Below, in pieces: positions 29,558 through 39,705 of a stretch of DNA of 64,000 nucleotides (positions within the stretch are counted from its first letter, which is position 1; each line of letters starts with the position of its first letter). Origin of the DNA: Vibrio aphrogenes. GTDB lineage: Bacteria; Pseudomonadota; Gammaproteobacteria; Enterobacterales; Vibrionaceae. A model generated the notes under the pieces. That model worked only from the letters and a program-made list of their open reading frames with translations, had not been told where the DNA came from and made no database searches. Position numbers and translations under genes: made by a program. Location of the stretch: contig NZ_AP018689.1 in NCBI RefSeq assembly GCF_002157735.2, forward strand, positions 1,707,619-1,771,618. Direction: 5' to 3'.

Positions 29558-31030
29558 ATGAACGCATTCAAACCACTTCCCATGTTTATCGCAACGATGA
29601 TAGCTGCGGTCATTTGGTTTAGTCCTCCACCTGAGGGCGTTACCGTACAAGCTTGGCATCTGTTAGCATTATTTATTGGCACCATTGCAGCCATCATAGG
29701 TAAAGCGATGCCCATTGGGGCTTTATCTATTGTTGCGATCACTTTAGTGGCTATCACCGGTGTCACAGTGGATCCTTCCGTAGCCAATCCTCAAAAGCAA
29801 TCCATGGCAAATGCATTAAGTGGCTTTTCCAACAGCTTAATTTGGCTGATCGGCTCTTCTATTATTATTTCGCGAGGCTTAATCAAAACCGGATTAGGGC
29901 ACCGAATCGGCTATTGGTTTATTTCTTTGTTTGGTAAAAAAACCTTAGGCATTGGTTATGCCCTCAGTTTTGCTGAATTGACCATCGCCCCTATCACGCC
30001 AAGTAACACCGCGCGCGGTGGCGGTATTATCCACCCGATCATGCGCTCCATCGCCGAAAGTTTTTCATCAAAAGGACACGATGAGTCCTCCAAAAAAATT
30101 GGCGAATATCTCGCCTTAGTCAACTACAACGCCAACCCAATTACTTCCGCGATGTTTATTACCGCCACGGCCCCTAACCCTTTGGTGGTTGATTTGATCG
30201 CAAAAGGGACTGGACTTGATATTCATATCACTTGGGGACAATGGGCATTAGCTGCGTTATTACCCGGCTTAGTCGCCTTAATAGTGATGCCTTTGGTTTT
30301 ATATTACTTCTTTACTCCAGAGGTAAAATCCACGCCAAACGCCTCACAATTTGCAAAACAGAAACTGGCAGAGCAAGGGCCTATTTCGCTCAATGAAAAA
30401 ATCATGCTCGGGGTCTTTTTCATGCTCTTAGTCTTGTGGGCGGGTATTCCGGCTTGGATATTAGGGCCAGAATATAAAGTAGACGCCACCGCGGTGTCTT
30501 TTATTGGCCTATCAGTATTACTGTTAACCGGTATTTTAACTTGGGATGATGTCTTAAAAGAAAAAGCCGCTTGGGACACCATTATTTGGTTTGCCGCCTT
30601 AGTCATGATGGCGGGCTATTTGAGTAAATTAGGTTTGATCTCCTGGTTTGCCACTCAAATTCAAACTAACGTCAGTGTTCTCGGTTTGCCTTGGTGGGGA
30701 GTGACCATTTTACTGTGTTGTGTGTATTTTTATGCGCACTACTTCTTTGCCAGTACCACAGCCCACATTACAGCCATGTTTGGGGCCTTCTTTGCTGCAG
30801 GTTTAGGATTAGGCGTACCTCCGATGTTCTTAGGTTTAGCTTTGGCCGGTGCCTCATCGCTGATGATGTCTATCACCCATTACGCAACTGGTACGGCCCC
30901 TATTATCTTCGGTTCTGGTTATGTCTCTCTAGGTAACTGGTGGAAAGCCGGCTTTATCATGAGTATTGTTAACCTGTTTATTTGGAGTGTTGTCGGTAGC
31001 TTGTGGTGGAAAGTGTTAGGCTTTTGGTAA
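29558..31030 (+). CDS. DASS (SLC13/CitT-type) anion permease
   Basis: The roughly 490-aa membrane protein has 11-12 hydrophobic segments and the family signatures AELTIAPITPSNTARGGGI and TAHITAMFGAFFAAG plus YATGTAPIIFGSGYV, matching bacterial citrate/succinate/tartrate DASS carriers. The substrate cannot be read from the sequence; a di- or tricarboxylate is likely. Start 29558 is preferred (GAGAGAG ahead) over 29543. Two small hairpins (near 29461-29500) precede the gene. A terminator follows. Confidence 0.85.
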   Translation: MNAFKPLPMFIATMIAAVIWFSPPPEGVTVQAWHLLALFIGTIAAIIGKAMPIGALSIVAITLVAITGVTVDPSVANPQKQSMANALSGFSNSLIWLIGSSIIISRGLIKTGLGHRIGYWFISLFGKKTLGIGYALSFAELTIAPITPSNTARGGGIIHPIMRSIAESFSSKGHDESSKKIGEYLALVNYNANPITSAMFITATAPNPLVVDLIAKGTGLDIHITWGQWALAALLPGLVALIVMPLVLYYFFTPEVKSTPNASQFAKQKLAEQGPISLNEKIMLGVFFMLLVLWAGIPAWILGPEYKVDATAVSFIGLSVLLLTGILTWDDVLKEKAAWDTIIWFAALVMMAGYLSKLGLISWFATQIQTNVSVLGLPWWGVTILLCCVYFYAHYFFASTTAHITAMFGAFFAAGLGLGVPPMFLGLALAGASSLMMSITHYATGTAPIIFGSGYVSLGNWWKAGFIMSIVNLFIWSVVGSLWWKVLGFW

Positions 31031-31100
31031 GCTTAAGCCTTCATCAATCTTCGCTTTTAGTTAACAGCCGCCCCCTATTAGTTAATAACCAACCCCTATA

Positions 31101-31142
31101 AAAAAGCAGCCCAACATCTTCGCGCAATGTTGGGCTGCTTTG
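31101..31142. terminator. bidirectional terminator between the DASS permease and the peptidase
   Basis: AAAGCAGCCCAACAT / ATGTTGGGCTGCTTT, with an A run on one side and T-rich sequence on the other, between convergent genes. Confidence 0.85.
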
Positions 31143-31165
31143 TTCTTCTCTAACTCTTATCGCGG

Positions 31166-32290
31166 TTAGAAACTTTTCAAGACACTGGCTAATAAATCGA
31201 TACGAGGCTTAATTGAATCAATCAATAAATATTCTTTATCAGAATGGAAACCAGCCCCCATCGGCCCAAAACCATCTAAGGTTGGAGTACCGACATTCGC
31301 AGTAAAGTTACCATCAGAGCCGCCGCCAGCATCTTCCCAACCGTATTGAATCCCCAATGCTTCGGCTTTCTCACTGACCAATTTGATCATCTCTTGTGTC
31401 GCGTCAGTTGGTTGCATCGAGGGTTTGAAGGCTAAACGCTTCACTTCCACACTCGCTCCTTGTTCAAACGGTGTTTTTGCCATCTCACGCAATCTGTTAT
31501 CAATCGCTTCAGCTTCTTCATTACTCCAAAAACGTAAATCTACCGTTGCCTTGGCATAATCAGGTACGACGTTAACCGCAAGACCGCCTTCAATAATACC
31601 GACGTTCATGGTAGTGCCGGTTTCAAGGTTTACTAAATCTTTAATCGCAAGTGACCAATGGCTGAGCTCATAAATCGCAGACACCCCATCTTGCAAGGCT
31701 GAACCCGCGTGAGAGGCAACGCCTTTAAACACTAATTCATACTTAGCATTCCCTTTACGAGAGCGGATCAAATTGCCACTGACGCGAGCCGCTTCACACA
31801 CCAATACGCGCTGACTTTTCTTCGCCATGGCTTCAATCCAAGAACGAGAATATAAAGAGCCAATTTCTTCATCACAGTTGAGTGCCACCACAATGGCTAA
31901 TTTATCTTTTTCTTCCTCAGTCAATTGTTGCAGCGCATACCAAGCACTTAAAATGCCGGATTTCATATCTGAGGTGCCAGGGCCATAGATTTTTTCCTTA
32001 TCATAAGTCAGTGGACGTTGCGCCACTGTACCTTCAGGAAAAACTGTATCCATGTGACCGCTCAGCATAACATCATACTGATCGGCATTCGGCTTGTTGG
32101 TGATTTCAAGACAAGGACCCGCTTTATCATCCACATGATGACGCGTGACCGTAAAGCCAATTTGCTCAAACATTGGGGTCAGAATATCCGCAATTTTCGC
32201 CACCCCTTGTGGCGTGCGGGTCCCACAATCGACATTGACTAAGGCTTCTAATTGTTTGATATACGTTTGAAGATCAAATTGTTGAGACAT
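31166..32290 (-). CDS. M20-family metallopeptidase (carboxypeptidase G2-like)
   Basis: The 374-aa cytoplasmic peptidase has zinc-ligand motifs LSGHMDTVFPEG, GTSDMKSG, the catalytic CDEEIGS, a lid domain (ASHAG) and the terminal FHSDKEY. Relatives include CPG2-type glutamate carboxypeptidases and acyl-amino-acid deacylases; the substrate is unknown. AAGGAG fixes the start at 32290. It lies 61 bp after a DcuC-family transporter, suggesting the pair imports and hydrolyses an N-acyl amino acid or dipeptide (inference). Confidence 0.88.
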   Translation of the reverse strand: MSQQFDLQTYIKQLEALVNVDCGTRTPQGVAKIADILTPMFEQIGFTVTRHHVDDKAGPCLEITNKPNADQYDVMLSGHMDTVFPEGTVAQRPLTYDKEKIYGPGTSDMKSGILSAWYALQQLTEEEKDKLAIVVALNCDEEIGSLYSRSWIEAMAKKSQRVLVCEAARVSGNLIRSRKGNAKYELVFKGVASHAGSALQDGVSAIYELSHWSLAIKDLVNLETGTTMNVGIIEGGLAVNVVPDYAKATVDLRFWSNEEAEAIDNRLREMAKTPFEQGASVEVKRLAFKPSMQPTDATQEMIKLVSEKAEALGIQYGWEDAGGGSDGNFTANVGTPTLDGFGPMGAGFHSDKEYLLIDSIKPRIDLLASVLKSF

Positions 32291-32307
32291 TTTGTACTCC
32301 TTAAAAG

Positions 32308-32337
32308 AAAAAAGCTCACCAAATAGCGAGCTTTTAC
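32308..32337 (-). terminator. intercistronic hairpin between dcuC-like gene and peptidase
   Basis: Minus strand AAAAGCTCGC ... GTGAGCTTTTTTC: a terminator-like stem with T6, probably partial, lowering peptidase expression relative to the transporter. Confidence 0.6.
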
Positions 32338-32350
32338 AAATCAATAATCG

Positions 32351-33721
32351 TTAGGCAGCCATCATTGGCACTAAGAACACGGTGCCAATAATCACTGTCA
32401 TCAAACCACACATCACCGGAACAAAAGTTCGTTTCACCACTTCAAATGGATTCACTTGTCCCATACCAGACGTCGCCACAATCACACCAGAAACCGGTGA
32501 AATCGTACGACCTAAATTCGACGCTTGTAACATAGGAATGATCAAGAACGCTGGGTTAATCCCCATTTTGGCCGCAAGTGAGGGCGCTAATTCAACAAAC
32601 GCATAGAAAGACGCATTCCCCGATCCGGTGGCCACTGAGGCAGCAATAGTAATGGTGGTCAATAGCAGCATCAATGCCACCGCCCCAGCTCCAGCATTGT
32701 TTGCCAAGCTCAATAAGCTATCAATCGCACCAACCGACATTAAGCCTTGCGCAAATAACCCAGCCCCAACTAACAGCATTACCACACCTTTAAATGCATC
32801 GGCCATGCCTTGATAACACACTTCTAAATCCTCAACCGCTTTCTTACCATCAAAGCGATTAGAGACATAATGCACAACTGCACCAATGAAAATTGATAAC
32901 ACCACAATAGTATAAATATCGAGGCTCATTCCTGGGATGGTTTGACCATTAAAAAGGAATACTCCAGCAATCGGTAGAAATGGCAAGATGGAGTAATAGG
33001 CAGGCGCGCTAACATCAATATGCGATAAATCGATTTTTTCCATCGGTGTATTGTTTTTCTTATCGAGATATTTATTCCAAAAGAAAGCCGCAATCGCCAT
33101 CACAATGATGGCAGAGATTGACACAGGTAACACGGTTTCAACCGCAAAGATATGCAGAGGAATGCCAGATTTTTGCGCGGCAATCACCACATCCCCTGAT
33201 GTTGGCGATAAAATAATAGCGGCAGGAGAAGCACACACTGCTACCGCAGCGGGGCGAGAGATACCCATTGCCGTCATCATCGGAAATAAGGTTGCCATCA
33301 ATAATACCCCGAGTCCTGTTGCTGAACTCACGGCCAATGACATCAAGCAAGCCACAATATAAGCCGCCACTAACAGAATGTAAGGCGACTTAATAAACGC
33401 AAGGGGCTTAGAAAACTGCTTAACCACAATATTGTTAGCGCCAATATGGGTCATATAAGAAGCAAACCCACACAACAGCATAATTTGGAGCCCTAAACCG
33501 CCATTGTAATTTTGTAGTGAGTTTTTTAAGAAAAATAATGCGTCGGTAAAGAAGTTACCCGTTGACTCCATCCCCGCAGGAAGAACAGTATGCCCTAACG
33601 GCTTAGCCAGTAACAATAACACCGTACCTGCGGTTAATAGCACACCAGTCGGTTTATAACCTTTAACAATAAAGTAGCCCACCGCCATCGTCACGATAAA
33701 GCCGATAAAAAGTTCTAGCAT
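32351..33721 (-). CDS. DcuC-family C4-dicarboxylate transporter
   Basis: The 456-aa inner-membrane carrier has about 12 hydrophobic segments and DcuC-family segments AVCASPAAIILSPTSGDVVIAAQ, ATGSGNASFYAFVEL and LQASNLGRTISPVSGVIVA. DcuC members exchange or efflux succinate/fumarate in anaerobic growth, but relatives paired with peptidases may carry other anions. I see no clear FNR site upstream, so regulation is open. Confidence 0.85.
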   Translation of the reverse strand: MLELFIGFIVTMAVGYFIVKGYKPTGVLLTAGTVLLLLAKPLGHTVLPAGMESTGNFFTDALFFLKNSLQNYNGGLGLQIMLLCGFASYMTHIGANNIVVKQFSKPLAFIKSPYILLVAAYIVACLMSLAVSSATGLGVLLMATLFPMMTAMGISRPAAVAVCASPAAIILSPTSGDVVIAAQKSGIPLHIFAVETVLPVSISAIIVMAIAAFFWNKYLDKKNNTPMEKIDLSHIDVSAPAYYSILPFLPIAGVFLFNGQTIPGMSLDIYTIVVLSIFIGAVVHYVSNRFDGKKAVEDLEVCYQGMADAFKGVVMLLVGAGLFAQGLMSVGAIDSLLSLANNAGAGAVALMLLLTTITIAASVATGSGNASFYAFVELAPSLAAKMGINPAFLIIPMLQASNLGRTISPVSGVIVATSGMGQVNPFEVVKRTFVPVMCGLMTVIIGTVFLVPMMAA

Positions 33722-34137
33722 AGATGTTTGCCTTTTAAAAAAAGAAGCTTCACGGTGAACACTTCTTGATTGACGTTGTTTTTAATCCACGCAAATTAAC
33801 AAAAGGCAACACATCAAATATTATTTCTTATCAATTTTTATGCTTATAGCGATAAATTTAGGCGTTTTGTGTTAAATCCCTCCAACTAATTCTTAGCGCA
33901 TTTAACATCAAAAACTCAACCAGCCAACATAACAGCAATATTTACCGCTAAAAAACAAGATAAAGTACTGGGGGTTTAGTTGCATTAGGTCTTAAATAAC
34001 ATTAAGCCTTAAATAAAATTAGGCCTTTAATAACATTAATCCTTGAAAGCCCCCCTCCCCAACCTTAAAAAAATCCTGTCTTCAGAAACTCATATTTTAA
34101 AAAAACTCCGATTTAAAGAAACTCCCATTTAAAGAAA
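33722..34137. other. 416-bp intergenic region with AT-rich repeats
   Basis: Holds the dcuC-like promoter region (33722-33980; no operator I can identify with confidence) and two sets of imperfect 16-17-bp tandem repeats (33985-34051 and 34086-34140). No gene is seen. Confidence 0.6.
33985..34051. repeat. four imperfect 17-bp tandem repeats
   Basis: Units ATTAGGTCTTAAATAAC, ATTAAGCCTTAAATAAA, ATTAGGCCTTTAATAAC and ATTAATCCTTGAAAGC follow head to tail. A second series based on AAACTCCCATTTAAAG lies at 34086-34140. Confidence 0.7.
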
Positions 34138-34620
34138 CTAAGGCTTTAACGGCACACGAGTGAACGCGTGATTCTGACATTGAACACAAGGCGTTATTTC
34201 ACAGGCGTGGGTATATTCTTGTCGATGGCCGCATTTTTCACACACTAAGGCTCCAAGCCCAATCACATCGCCAACTTGATATAACCCTTTATGCTCAATA
34301 TCTTGAAAAACCTCTAACCACTCAATTTGAGTTTTGTCGGTAATATCCAATAGCCCTTCCCAAATCGATTCAGAAATCACATCACGAAAGGGATCATTCT
34401 CGAGTGCCTCTTTATCTTTTTTATAATTATCAGAAAACTCTTTAAGATCGGACTTCACATATTCATTGATTAAAGCGAACTCATCTTTTGTCATATCTTT
34501 AGTGGCTTGCCACATCTGTTTGGGCGTCTCTAAGGCTTTATCTAACTCTTTGGGAGCCAGCTTTAAGCTTTCAATGACCTGTTCAAGTACCTTGTTATAA
34601 TCTTGATTACGTTTCGTCAT
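34138..34620 (-). CDS. ybeL: zinc-ribbon protein YbeL (DUF1451)
   Basis: The 160-aa protein has a charged helical N-terminal part and a C-terminal zinc ribbon (CEKCGHRQEYTHACEITPCVQC). The family is conserved beside leuS in enterobacteria and vibrios; its function is not known. Divergent from leuS. Confidence 0.9.
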   Translation of the reverse strand: MTKRNQDYNKVLEQVIESLKLAPKELDKALETPKQMWQATKDMTKDEFALINEYVKSDLKEFSDNYKKDKEALENDPFRDVISESIWEGLLDITDKTQIEWLEVFQDIEHKGLYQVGDVIGLGALVCEKCGHRQEYTHACEITPCVQCQNHAFTRVPLKP

Positions 34621-34758
34621 ATCGATCTCCTTGGCATCAACTTAAGTAGAGGGGCATATTAGCTATTGTTGAGCGCAACCCCTTTAAGGTATTCTATGCT
34701 GATCAAGTATTATCGGTTTTAACCGAACTCACAAATCTACGATAACCGGACATCATCG

Positions 34759-37353
34759 ATGCAAGAGCATAAAGTGAAATTATCAGAACATTATAATCCG
34801 CAAGATATTGAGCCGAAGGTTCAACAATACTGGGATAACAACAAAACATTTGAAGTAACTGAAGATCCAAGCAAAGAAAAATTCTATTGCTTATCGATGT
34901 TCCCTTACCCAAGTGGCCGACTACATATGGGCCATGTTCGTAATTACACTATCGGTGATGTGGTTTCACGCTACCAACGTCTGCAAGGCAAAAACGTAAT
35001 GCAACCAATTGGTTGGGATGCATTTGGCCTTCCAGCTGAAAATGCCGCGGTTAAAAATAAAACCGCCCCTGCGCCGTGGACGTATGAAAACATCGAATAC
35101 ATGAAAAACCAGCTTAAATTGCTAGGCTTTGGTTACGACTGGAAACGTGAATTCGCCACATGTACACCAGAATATTACCGTTGGGAACAAGAGTTCTTCA
35201 CTAAGCTGTATGAAAAAGGCTTGGTTTATAAAAAGACCTCTTCAGTCAACTGGTGTCCAAACGACATGACGGTTCTTGCCAACGAACAAGTTGAAGATGG
35301 CTGTTGCTGGCGTTGTGATACCCCTGTAGAACAAAAAGAAATTCCACAGTGGTTCATCAAAATTACTGAATACGCACAAGAGTTACTAGACGATTTAGAC
35401 AATCTAGACGGCTGGCCTGAGATGGTAAAAACTATGCAGCGCAACTGGATTGGCCGCTCTGAAGGCGTTGAGTTAACCTTTAAAGTGAACGGTCAAGCGG
35501 ATCTAGAAGTGTATACCACGCGCCCTGACACACTAATGGGTGTGACTTATGTGGGTATCGCTGCTGGTCACCCTCTTGCGGCTATTGCTGCACAAAACAA
35601 CCCAGAGCTTGCCGCTTTCATTGATGAATGCAAAAACACCAAAGTGGCAGAAGCTGAATTAGCCACCATGGAAAAGAAAGGCATGGACACCGGTCTCACC
35701 GCCATTCATCCGCTAAATGGTAAAGAAGTCCCTGTCTTTGTCGCTAACTTCGTATTAATGGATTACGGCACGGGTGCTGTAATGGCCGTTCCAGCTCACG
35801 ATCAACGTGACTTTGAATTTGCGACTAAATACGGTCTCAACATCGAAGCTGTCATTCTTGATGAAGAAGGCAACCAACCGAACGTATCAGAAGCAGCACA
35901 TATTGAAAAAGGCAAACTGTTCAATTCTGGTGAATTTGACGGTCTTGATTTCCAAGATGCTTTTGATGCGATCGCAGCCAAATTAGAATCTGAAGGTAAA
36001 GGTAAGAAAACCGTCAACTTCCGTCTACGTGACTGGGGCGTATCTCGTCAACGTTACTGGGGCGCGCCAATTCCAATGGTGACCACTGATGACGGTGAAG
36101 TACACCCGGTTCCAGCAGATCAACTTCCAGTTATTCTACCTGAAGATGTGGTCATGGATGGGGTCACTAGTCCAATTAAAGCGGATAAAGCATGGGCTGA
36201 AACTACGTTCAATGGCGAACATGCCTTACGTGAAACGGATACCTTTGATACCTTCATGGAATCATCTTGGTACTATGCACGTTACTGTTCTCCACAAGCC
36301 GATGACATTTTAGATCCAGAAAAAGCCAACTACTGGCTACCTGTTGATCAATATGTTGGTGGCATCGAGCACGCGTGTATGCACCTATTGTACTCGCGCT
36401 TCTTCCACAAACTATTGCGTGACGCAGGCTATGTCACTTCTGACGAACCCTTCAAGCAACTACTTTGCCAAGGCATGGTATTAGCGGATGCCTTCTCTTT
36501 CACGACCGAGAAAGGCGGTAAAGAATGGGTTGCACCTACTGATGTTACCGTTGAGCGTGATGGTAAAGGCCGCATCATTTCAGCGGTAGACAACCAAGGT
36601 CGCAACGTGGATCACTCTGGCATGATCAAAATGTCGAAGTCGAAAAACAATGGTATTGATCCACAAGAAATGGTGGATAAATACGGTGCCGATACCGTTC
36701 GCCTATTTATGATGTTTGCTTCACCAGCCGATATGACGCTTGAATGGCAAGAATCTGGCGTTGAAGGTGCAAACCGTTTCCTACGTCGTGTCTGGAAGCT
36801 AGTCGGTGACCACACATCAAAAGGCGAAGTAGAAGCATTAGAGGTTTCAGCATTAACCGCAGATCAAAAAGCGCTACGTCGTGATGTTCATAAAACCATT
36901 GCTAAAGTTAGCGATGATGTTGGCCGTCGTCAGACCTTCAACACCGCGATTGCTGCCATCATGGAATTAATGAATAAGCTTGGTAAAGCACCGCAAGAAA
37001 ACGCTCAAGACCGCGCGATTCTTGATGAAGCACTGAAAGCCGTAGTGCGCATGTTGTACCCTATCACTCCACATATTTGTCATGAATTGTGGAACGCATT
37101 AGGTGAAACGGATGTCGATACCTGTGAGTGGCCAAGCTTTGATGAAAAAGCACTGGTTGAAGATGAAAAACTGATCATTGTTCAGGTTAACGGTAAGCTA
37201 CGTGCTAAATTGACCGTGCCAGCAGATATCAGCAAAGACGATATTGAAGCTATGGGTTTAAGTGACGAAAACGTGACTAAATTCACTGATGGTTTAACCG
37301 TGCGTAAAGTGATCTACGTACCGGGTAAACTGTTAAATATCGTTGCGAACTAA
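34759..37353 (+). CDS. leuS: leucyl-tRNA synthetase
   Basis: The 864-aa class I synthetase has the HIGH-type motif [15 protein letters not shown], a zinc-binding CPND...CCWRC segment, the CP1 editing domain ([30 protein letters not shown]), [10 protein letters not shown] (KMSKS) and a C-terminal anticodon-binding region. It heads the leuS-lptE-holA order. Confidence 0.98.
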   Translation: MQEHKVKLSEHYNPQDIEPKVQQYWDNNKTFEVTEDPSKEKFYCLSMFPYPSGRLHMGHVRNYTIGDVVSRYQRLQGKNVMQPIGWDAFGLPAENAAVKNKTAPAPWTYENIEYMKNQLKLLGFGYDWKREFATCTPEYYRWEQEFFTKLYEKGLVYKKTSSVNWCPNDMTVLANEQVEDGCCWRCDTPVEQKEIPQWFIKITEYAQELLDDLDNLDGWPEMVKTMQRNWIGRSEGVELTFKVNGQADLEVYTTRPDTLMGVTYVGIAAGHPLAAIAAQNNPELAAFIDECKNTKVAEAELATMEKKGMDTGLTAIHPLNGKEVPVFVANFVLMDYGTGAVMAVPAHDQRDFEFATKYGLNIEAVILDEEGNQPNVSEAAHIEKGKLFNSGEFDGLDFQDAFDAIAAKLESEGKGKKTVNFRLRDWGVSRQRYWGAPIPMVTTDDGEVHPVPADQLPVILPEDVVMDGVTSPIKADKAWAETTFNGEHALRETDTFDTFMESSWYYARYCSPQADDILDPEKANYWLPVDQYVGGIEHACMHLLYSRFFHKLLRDAGYVTSDEPFKQLLCQGMVLADAFSFTTEKGGKEWVAPTDVTVERDGKGRIISAVDNQGRNVDHSGMIKMSKSKNNGIDPQEMVDKYGADTVRLFMMFASPADMTLEWQESGVEGANRFLRRVWKLVGDHTSKGEVEALEVSALTADQKALRRDVHKTIAKVSDDVGRRQTFNTAIAAIMELMNKLGKAPQENAQDRAILDEALKAVVRMLYPITPHICHELWNALGETDVDTCEWPSFDEKALVEDEKLIIVQVNGKLRAKLTVPADISKDDIEAMGLSDENVTKFTDGLTVRKVIYVPGKLLNIVAN

Positions 37354-37387
37354 TTTTAGTTTTTATAACAACAGGTTACACTTCAAA

Positions 37388-37422
37388 GCGTAAATGGGCA
37401 TCACGTCCATTTACGCTTATCT
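37388..37422 (+). terminator. hairpin after leuS
   Basis: GCGTAAATGG / CCATTTACGC stem followed by TTATCTTA; a weak T tract, so perhaps only partial termination. Confidence 0.6.
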
Positions 37423-37539
37423 TATGGGCTTTCTCATTTCATCGGTCTTGAAATCATCAAACGATAATTTGAAAGCGCATACGATAAGCGTTCCATCGCT
37501 TAAGCAACTTATTTTCTAACCGACTAGAGGTATTACTTA

Positions 37540-38205
37540 GTGGCACATTTGTTTTCTCGCGCTCATGTCCGTTTTTTCGCCATTATCAGTCTCGCTATGA
37601 TGACCACAGCTTGTGGCTTCCACTTTCGCGGTAACTACCTTTTGCCTGATGAAGTCTCCACCATCTCAGTCACCAGTTTCGATTCTTATAATGAAATTAC
37701 CCGTGATGTGCAAAAGCAATTACGTTTAAATGGCGTTAACATTGTGAGCCCTGCAACTGACATCGCCAACCTTCATTTACTTTCAGAAAGTGACAGTAGC
37801 CGCACCTTATCGCTTTATCAAAATGCGCGAGCGGCAGAATACGAATTGTCTTACCAAGTTAGATATCAAGTGGTCGTACCGGGTTATGACAAAAAAGCTT
37901 TTAACGTCAATATCACTCGTAGCTATTTAGATAACCCTCTTGCGGCGTTAGCAAAATCGGTTGAAAAAGACATGATTTTAAGTGAAATGAAAGATCAAGC
38001 AGCAGAACAAATCGTCCGTCAAATGGCGCGTTTAAAAGCACAGCTTGCAGTCACTCCATCGGATCCCGATCAAGATGACGCTCAGTCTTTCCCAACCGAT
38101 CCTGATGCTGCCACTCAGAGTGAAACCACAGATATTGATGAAGGTGTACAACAGACGACCACCATCAATCAAGACAACACTGACAGTCATGTAGAGAGCC
38201 ATTAA
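37540..38205 (+). CDS. lptE: LPS-assembly lipoprotein LptE
   Basis: The 221-aa lipoprotein plugs the LptD barrel that places LPS on the cell surface. Signal and lipobox MMTTAC (Cys near residue 26) lead into GFHFRGNYLLPDEVSTI and the RTLSLYQNARAAEYELSYQV core. The last 45 or so residues are a low-complexity, Asp/Gln/Thr-rich tail beyond the conserved domain. GTG start with GAGG upstream. holA follows after 5 bp. Confidence 0.94.
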   Translation: MAHLFSRAHVRFFAIISLAMMTTACGFHFRGNYLLPDEVSTISVTSFDSYNEITRDVQKQLRLNGVNIVSPATDIANLHLLSESDSSRTLSLYQNARAAEYELSYQVRYQVVVPGYDKKAFNVNITRSYLDNPLAALAKSVEKDMILSEMKDQAAEQIVRQMARLKAQLAVTPSDPDQDDAQSFPTDPDAATQSETTDIDEGVQQTTTINQDNTDSHVESH

Positions 38206-38210
38206 TCTCA

Positions 38211-39263
38211 ATGCGTATATTTGCAGATAAGCTGGCCGACCATTTAACTCGTCAAACCTTTCCCATTTATCTCTTAATGGGAAACGAACCGCTGTTATTA
38301 CAAGAAACTAAAGATTTACTGCATCACCATGCAAAACAAAAAGGCTTTTTAGATAAGCAACGCTTTACTCTTGATAAAAACATTGATTGGAACCCGATTT
38401 TTGATTGCTGCCAAGCGCTCAGCCTGTTTTCGAATCAACAAATCCTTGAGCTTGAGATCCCAGAATCGGGTCTCAGTGCCGCCAATGCTAAAGAGTTAGT
38501 GACTCTCACCAGCCAATTAAATCCCGATATTCTGCTGATCGTCATAGGCAATAAATTAACGCGAGCGCAAGAAAATACCAAATGGTTTAAAGCGCTACAT
38601 CAACATGGCGTATTGGTCAGTTGTAATAGCCCAGACTTACGTCAATTACCTCAATTTGTTCAACAACGATGTAAAAAATTGAAGTTAATGCCTGATGGTG
38701 AAGCAATACAAATGCTGGCTCAATGGCATGAAGGGAACTTATTGGCGTTAGCGCAAAGTTTAGAGAAACTGGCTTTACTTTACCCTGATGGTAAATTAAC
38801 CATGCCAAGAGTTGAAGCTGCATTAAGCCGCCACAATCACTTCACTCCATTTCAATGGGTGGATGCTTTGCTAGCAGGACAAGCTAAACGAGCACAACGA
38901 ATTTTGCGGCAATTACAAGCCGAAGGCCAAGAAGCGATTATTTTGCTCCGTACCTTACAAAAAGAGCTGTTCTTTTTAATTGAAATGAAAACAACCTTTG
39001 AGCAAGGGCAAGCCCTCGGTAAAATTTTTGATCAACATCGAGTGTGGCAAAATAAACGCCCACTCTACAGTGCCGCACTTCAAAGGCTCACCTTGTCGCA
39101 ATTGCGCCGCTATATCCATTTGTTATGCGCTTTAGAGTTATCGGTAAAAACCACGTTCGATCAAGACCCTTGGCCAGCGTTAAGCCAACTTTCTATCGAA
39201 TTGTGTCAACCGAATGTTCAATTACCTAGTGCCAGTATTCATAACCAATCAAAGCCTTGGTAG
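38211..39263 (+). CDS. holA: DNA polymerase III subunit delta
   Basis: The 350-aa clamp-loader delta subunit opens the beta sliding clamp. Family segments: YLLMGNEPLLLQETKDLL, CQALSLFSNQQILELEIP, SLEKLALLYPDGKLT and HNHFTPFQWVDALLAG. The length matches the family. Confidence 0.95.
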   Translation: MRIFADKLADHLTRQTFPIYLLMGNEPLLLQETKDLLHHHAKQKGFLDKQRFTLDKNIDWNPIFDCCQALSLFSNQQILELEIPESGLSAANAKELVTLTSQLNPDILLIVIGNKLTRAQENTKWFKALHQHGVLVSCNSPDLRQLPQFVQQRCKKLKLMPDGEAIQMLAQWHEGNLLALAQSLEKLALLYPDGKLTMPRVEAALSRHNHFTPFQWVDALLAGQAKRAQRILRQLQAEGQEAIILLRTLQKELFFLIEMKTTFEQGQALGKIFDQHRVWQNKRPLYSAALQRLTLSQLRRYIHLLCALELSVKTTFDQDPWPALSQLSIELCQPNVQLPSASIHNQSKPW

Positions 39264-39361
39264 AATATTTATCTAATCGTAAATAACACTAAGCATTACC
39301 TGTTCAAAAAACTCGTTTCTACATACCATTAAGAAACAAAAATTATTTAAGAGATCATATT

Positions 39362-39679
39362 TTGCAACTAAATGAATTAAAAAACTTCCTCGCAGATAAA
39401 GCCGATGATATGAAAGCAGAAAACATCATTACTCTTGATGTGAAAGGCAAATCCAGTGTCACCGATTACATGATTGTCTGTACTGGCACCTCAAAGCGCC
39501 ATGTTGCCTCTATCGCCGATAATGTCGCAAAAGAAGCCAAAACAGTTGGAATAGAACCTCTTGGAATTGACGGTGAAGCCGAAGGTGAATGGGTCGTTGT
39601 CGACCTCGGTTCCGTGATGATGCACATTATGCAAGAAGGCCCTCGTGATTTGTATCAGCTAGAGAAACTTTGGGGCTAA
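39362..39679 (+). CDS. rsfS: ribosomal silencing factor RsfS
   Basis: The 105-aa protein binds L14 of the 50S subunit and blocks subunit joining in starvation. Core: DMKAENIITLDVKGKSSVTD, YMIVCTGTSKRHV, and GEAEGEWVVVDLGSVMMHIM. TTG start (MQLNELKNFL) behind AAGAG. Followed 27 bp later by rlmH, the conserved pair. Confidence 0.95.
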   Translation: MQLNELKNFLADKADDMKAENIITLDVKGKSSVTDYMIVCTGTSKRHVASIADNVAKEAKTVGIEPLGIDGEAEGEWVVVDLGSVMMHIMQEGPRDLYQLEKLWG

Positions 39680-39705
39680 CGCTCACCAAGTCATTGGAGA
39701 AATAA

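Noticed and set aside
33722..33985. FNR site for the DcuC-like gene
   Set aside because: TTGAT and ATCAA-like half-sites occur but not with the required 4-bp spacing.
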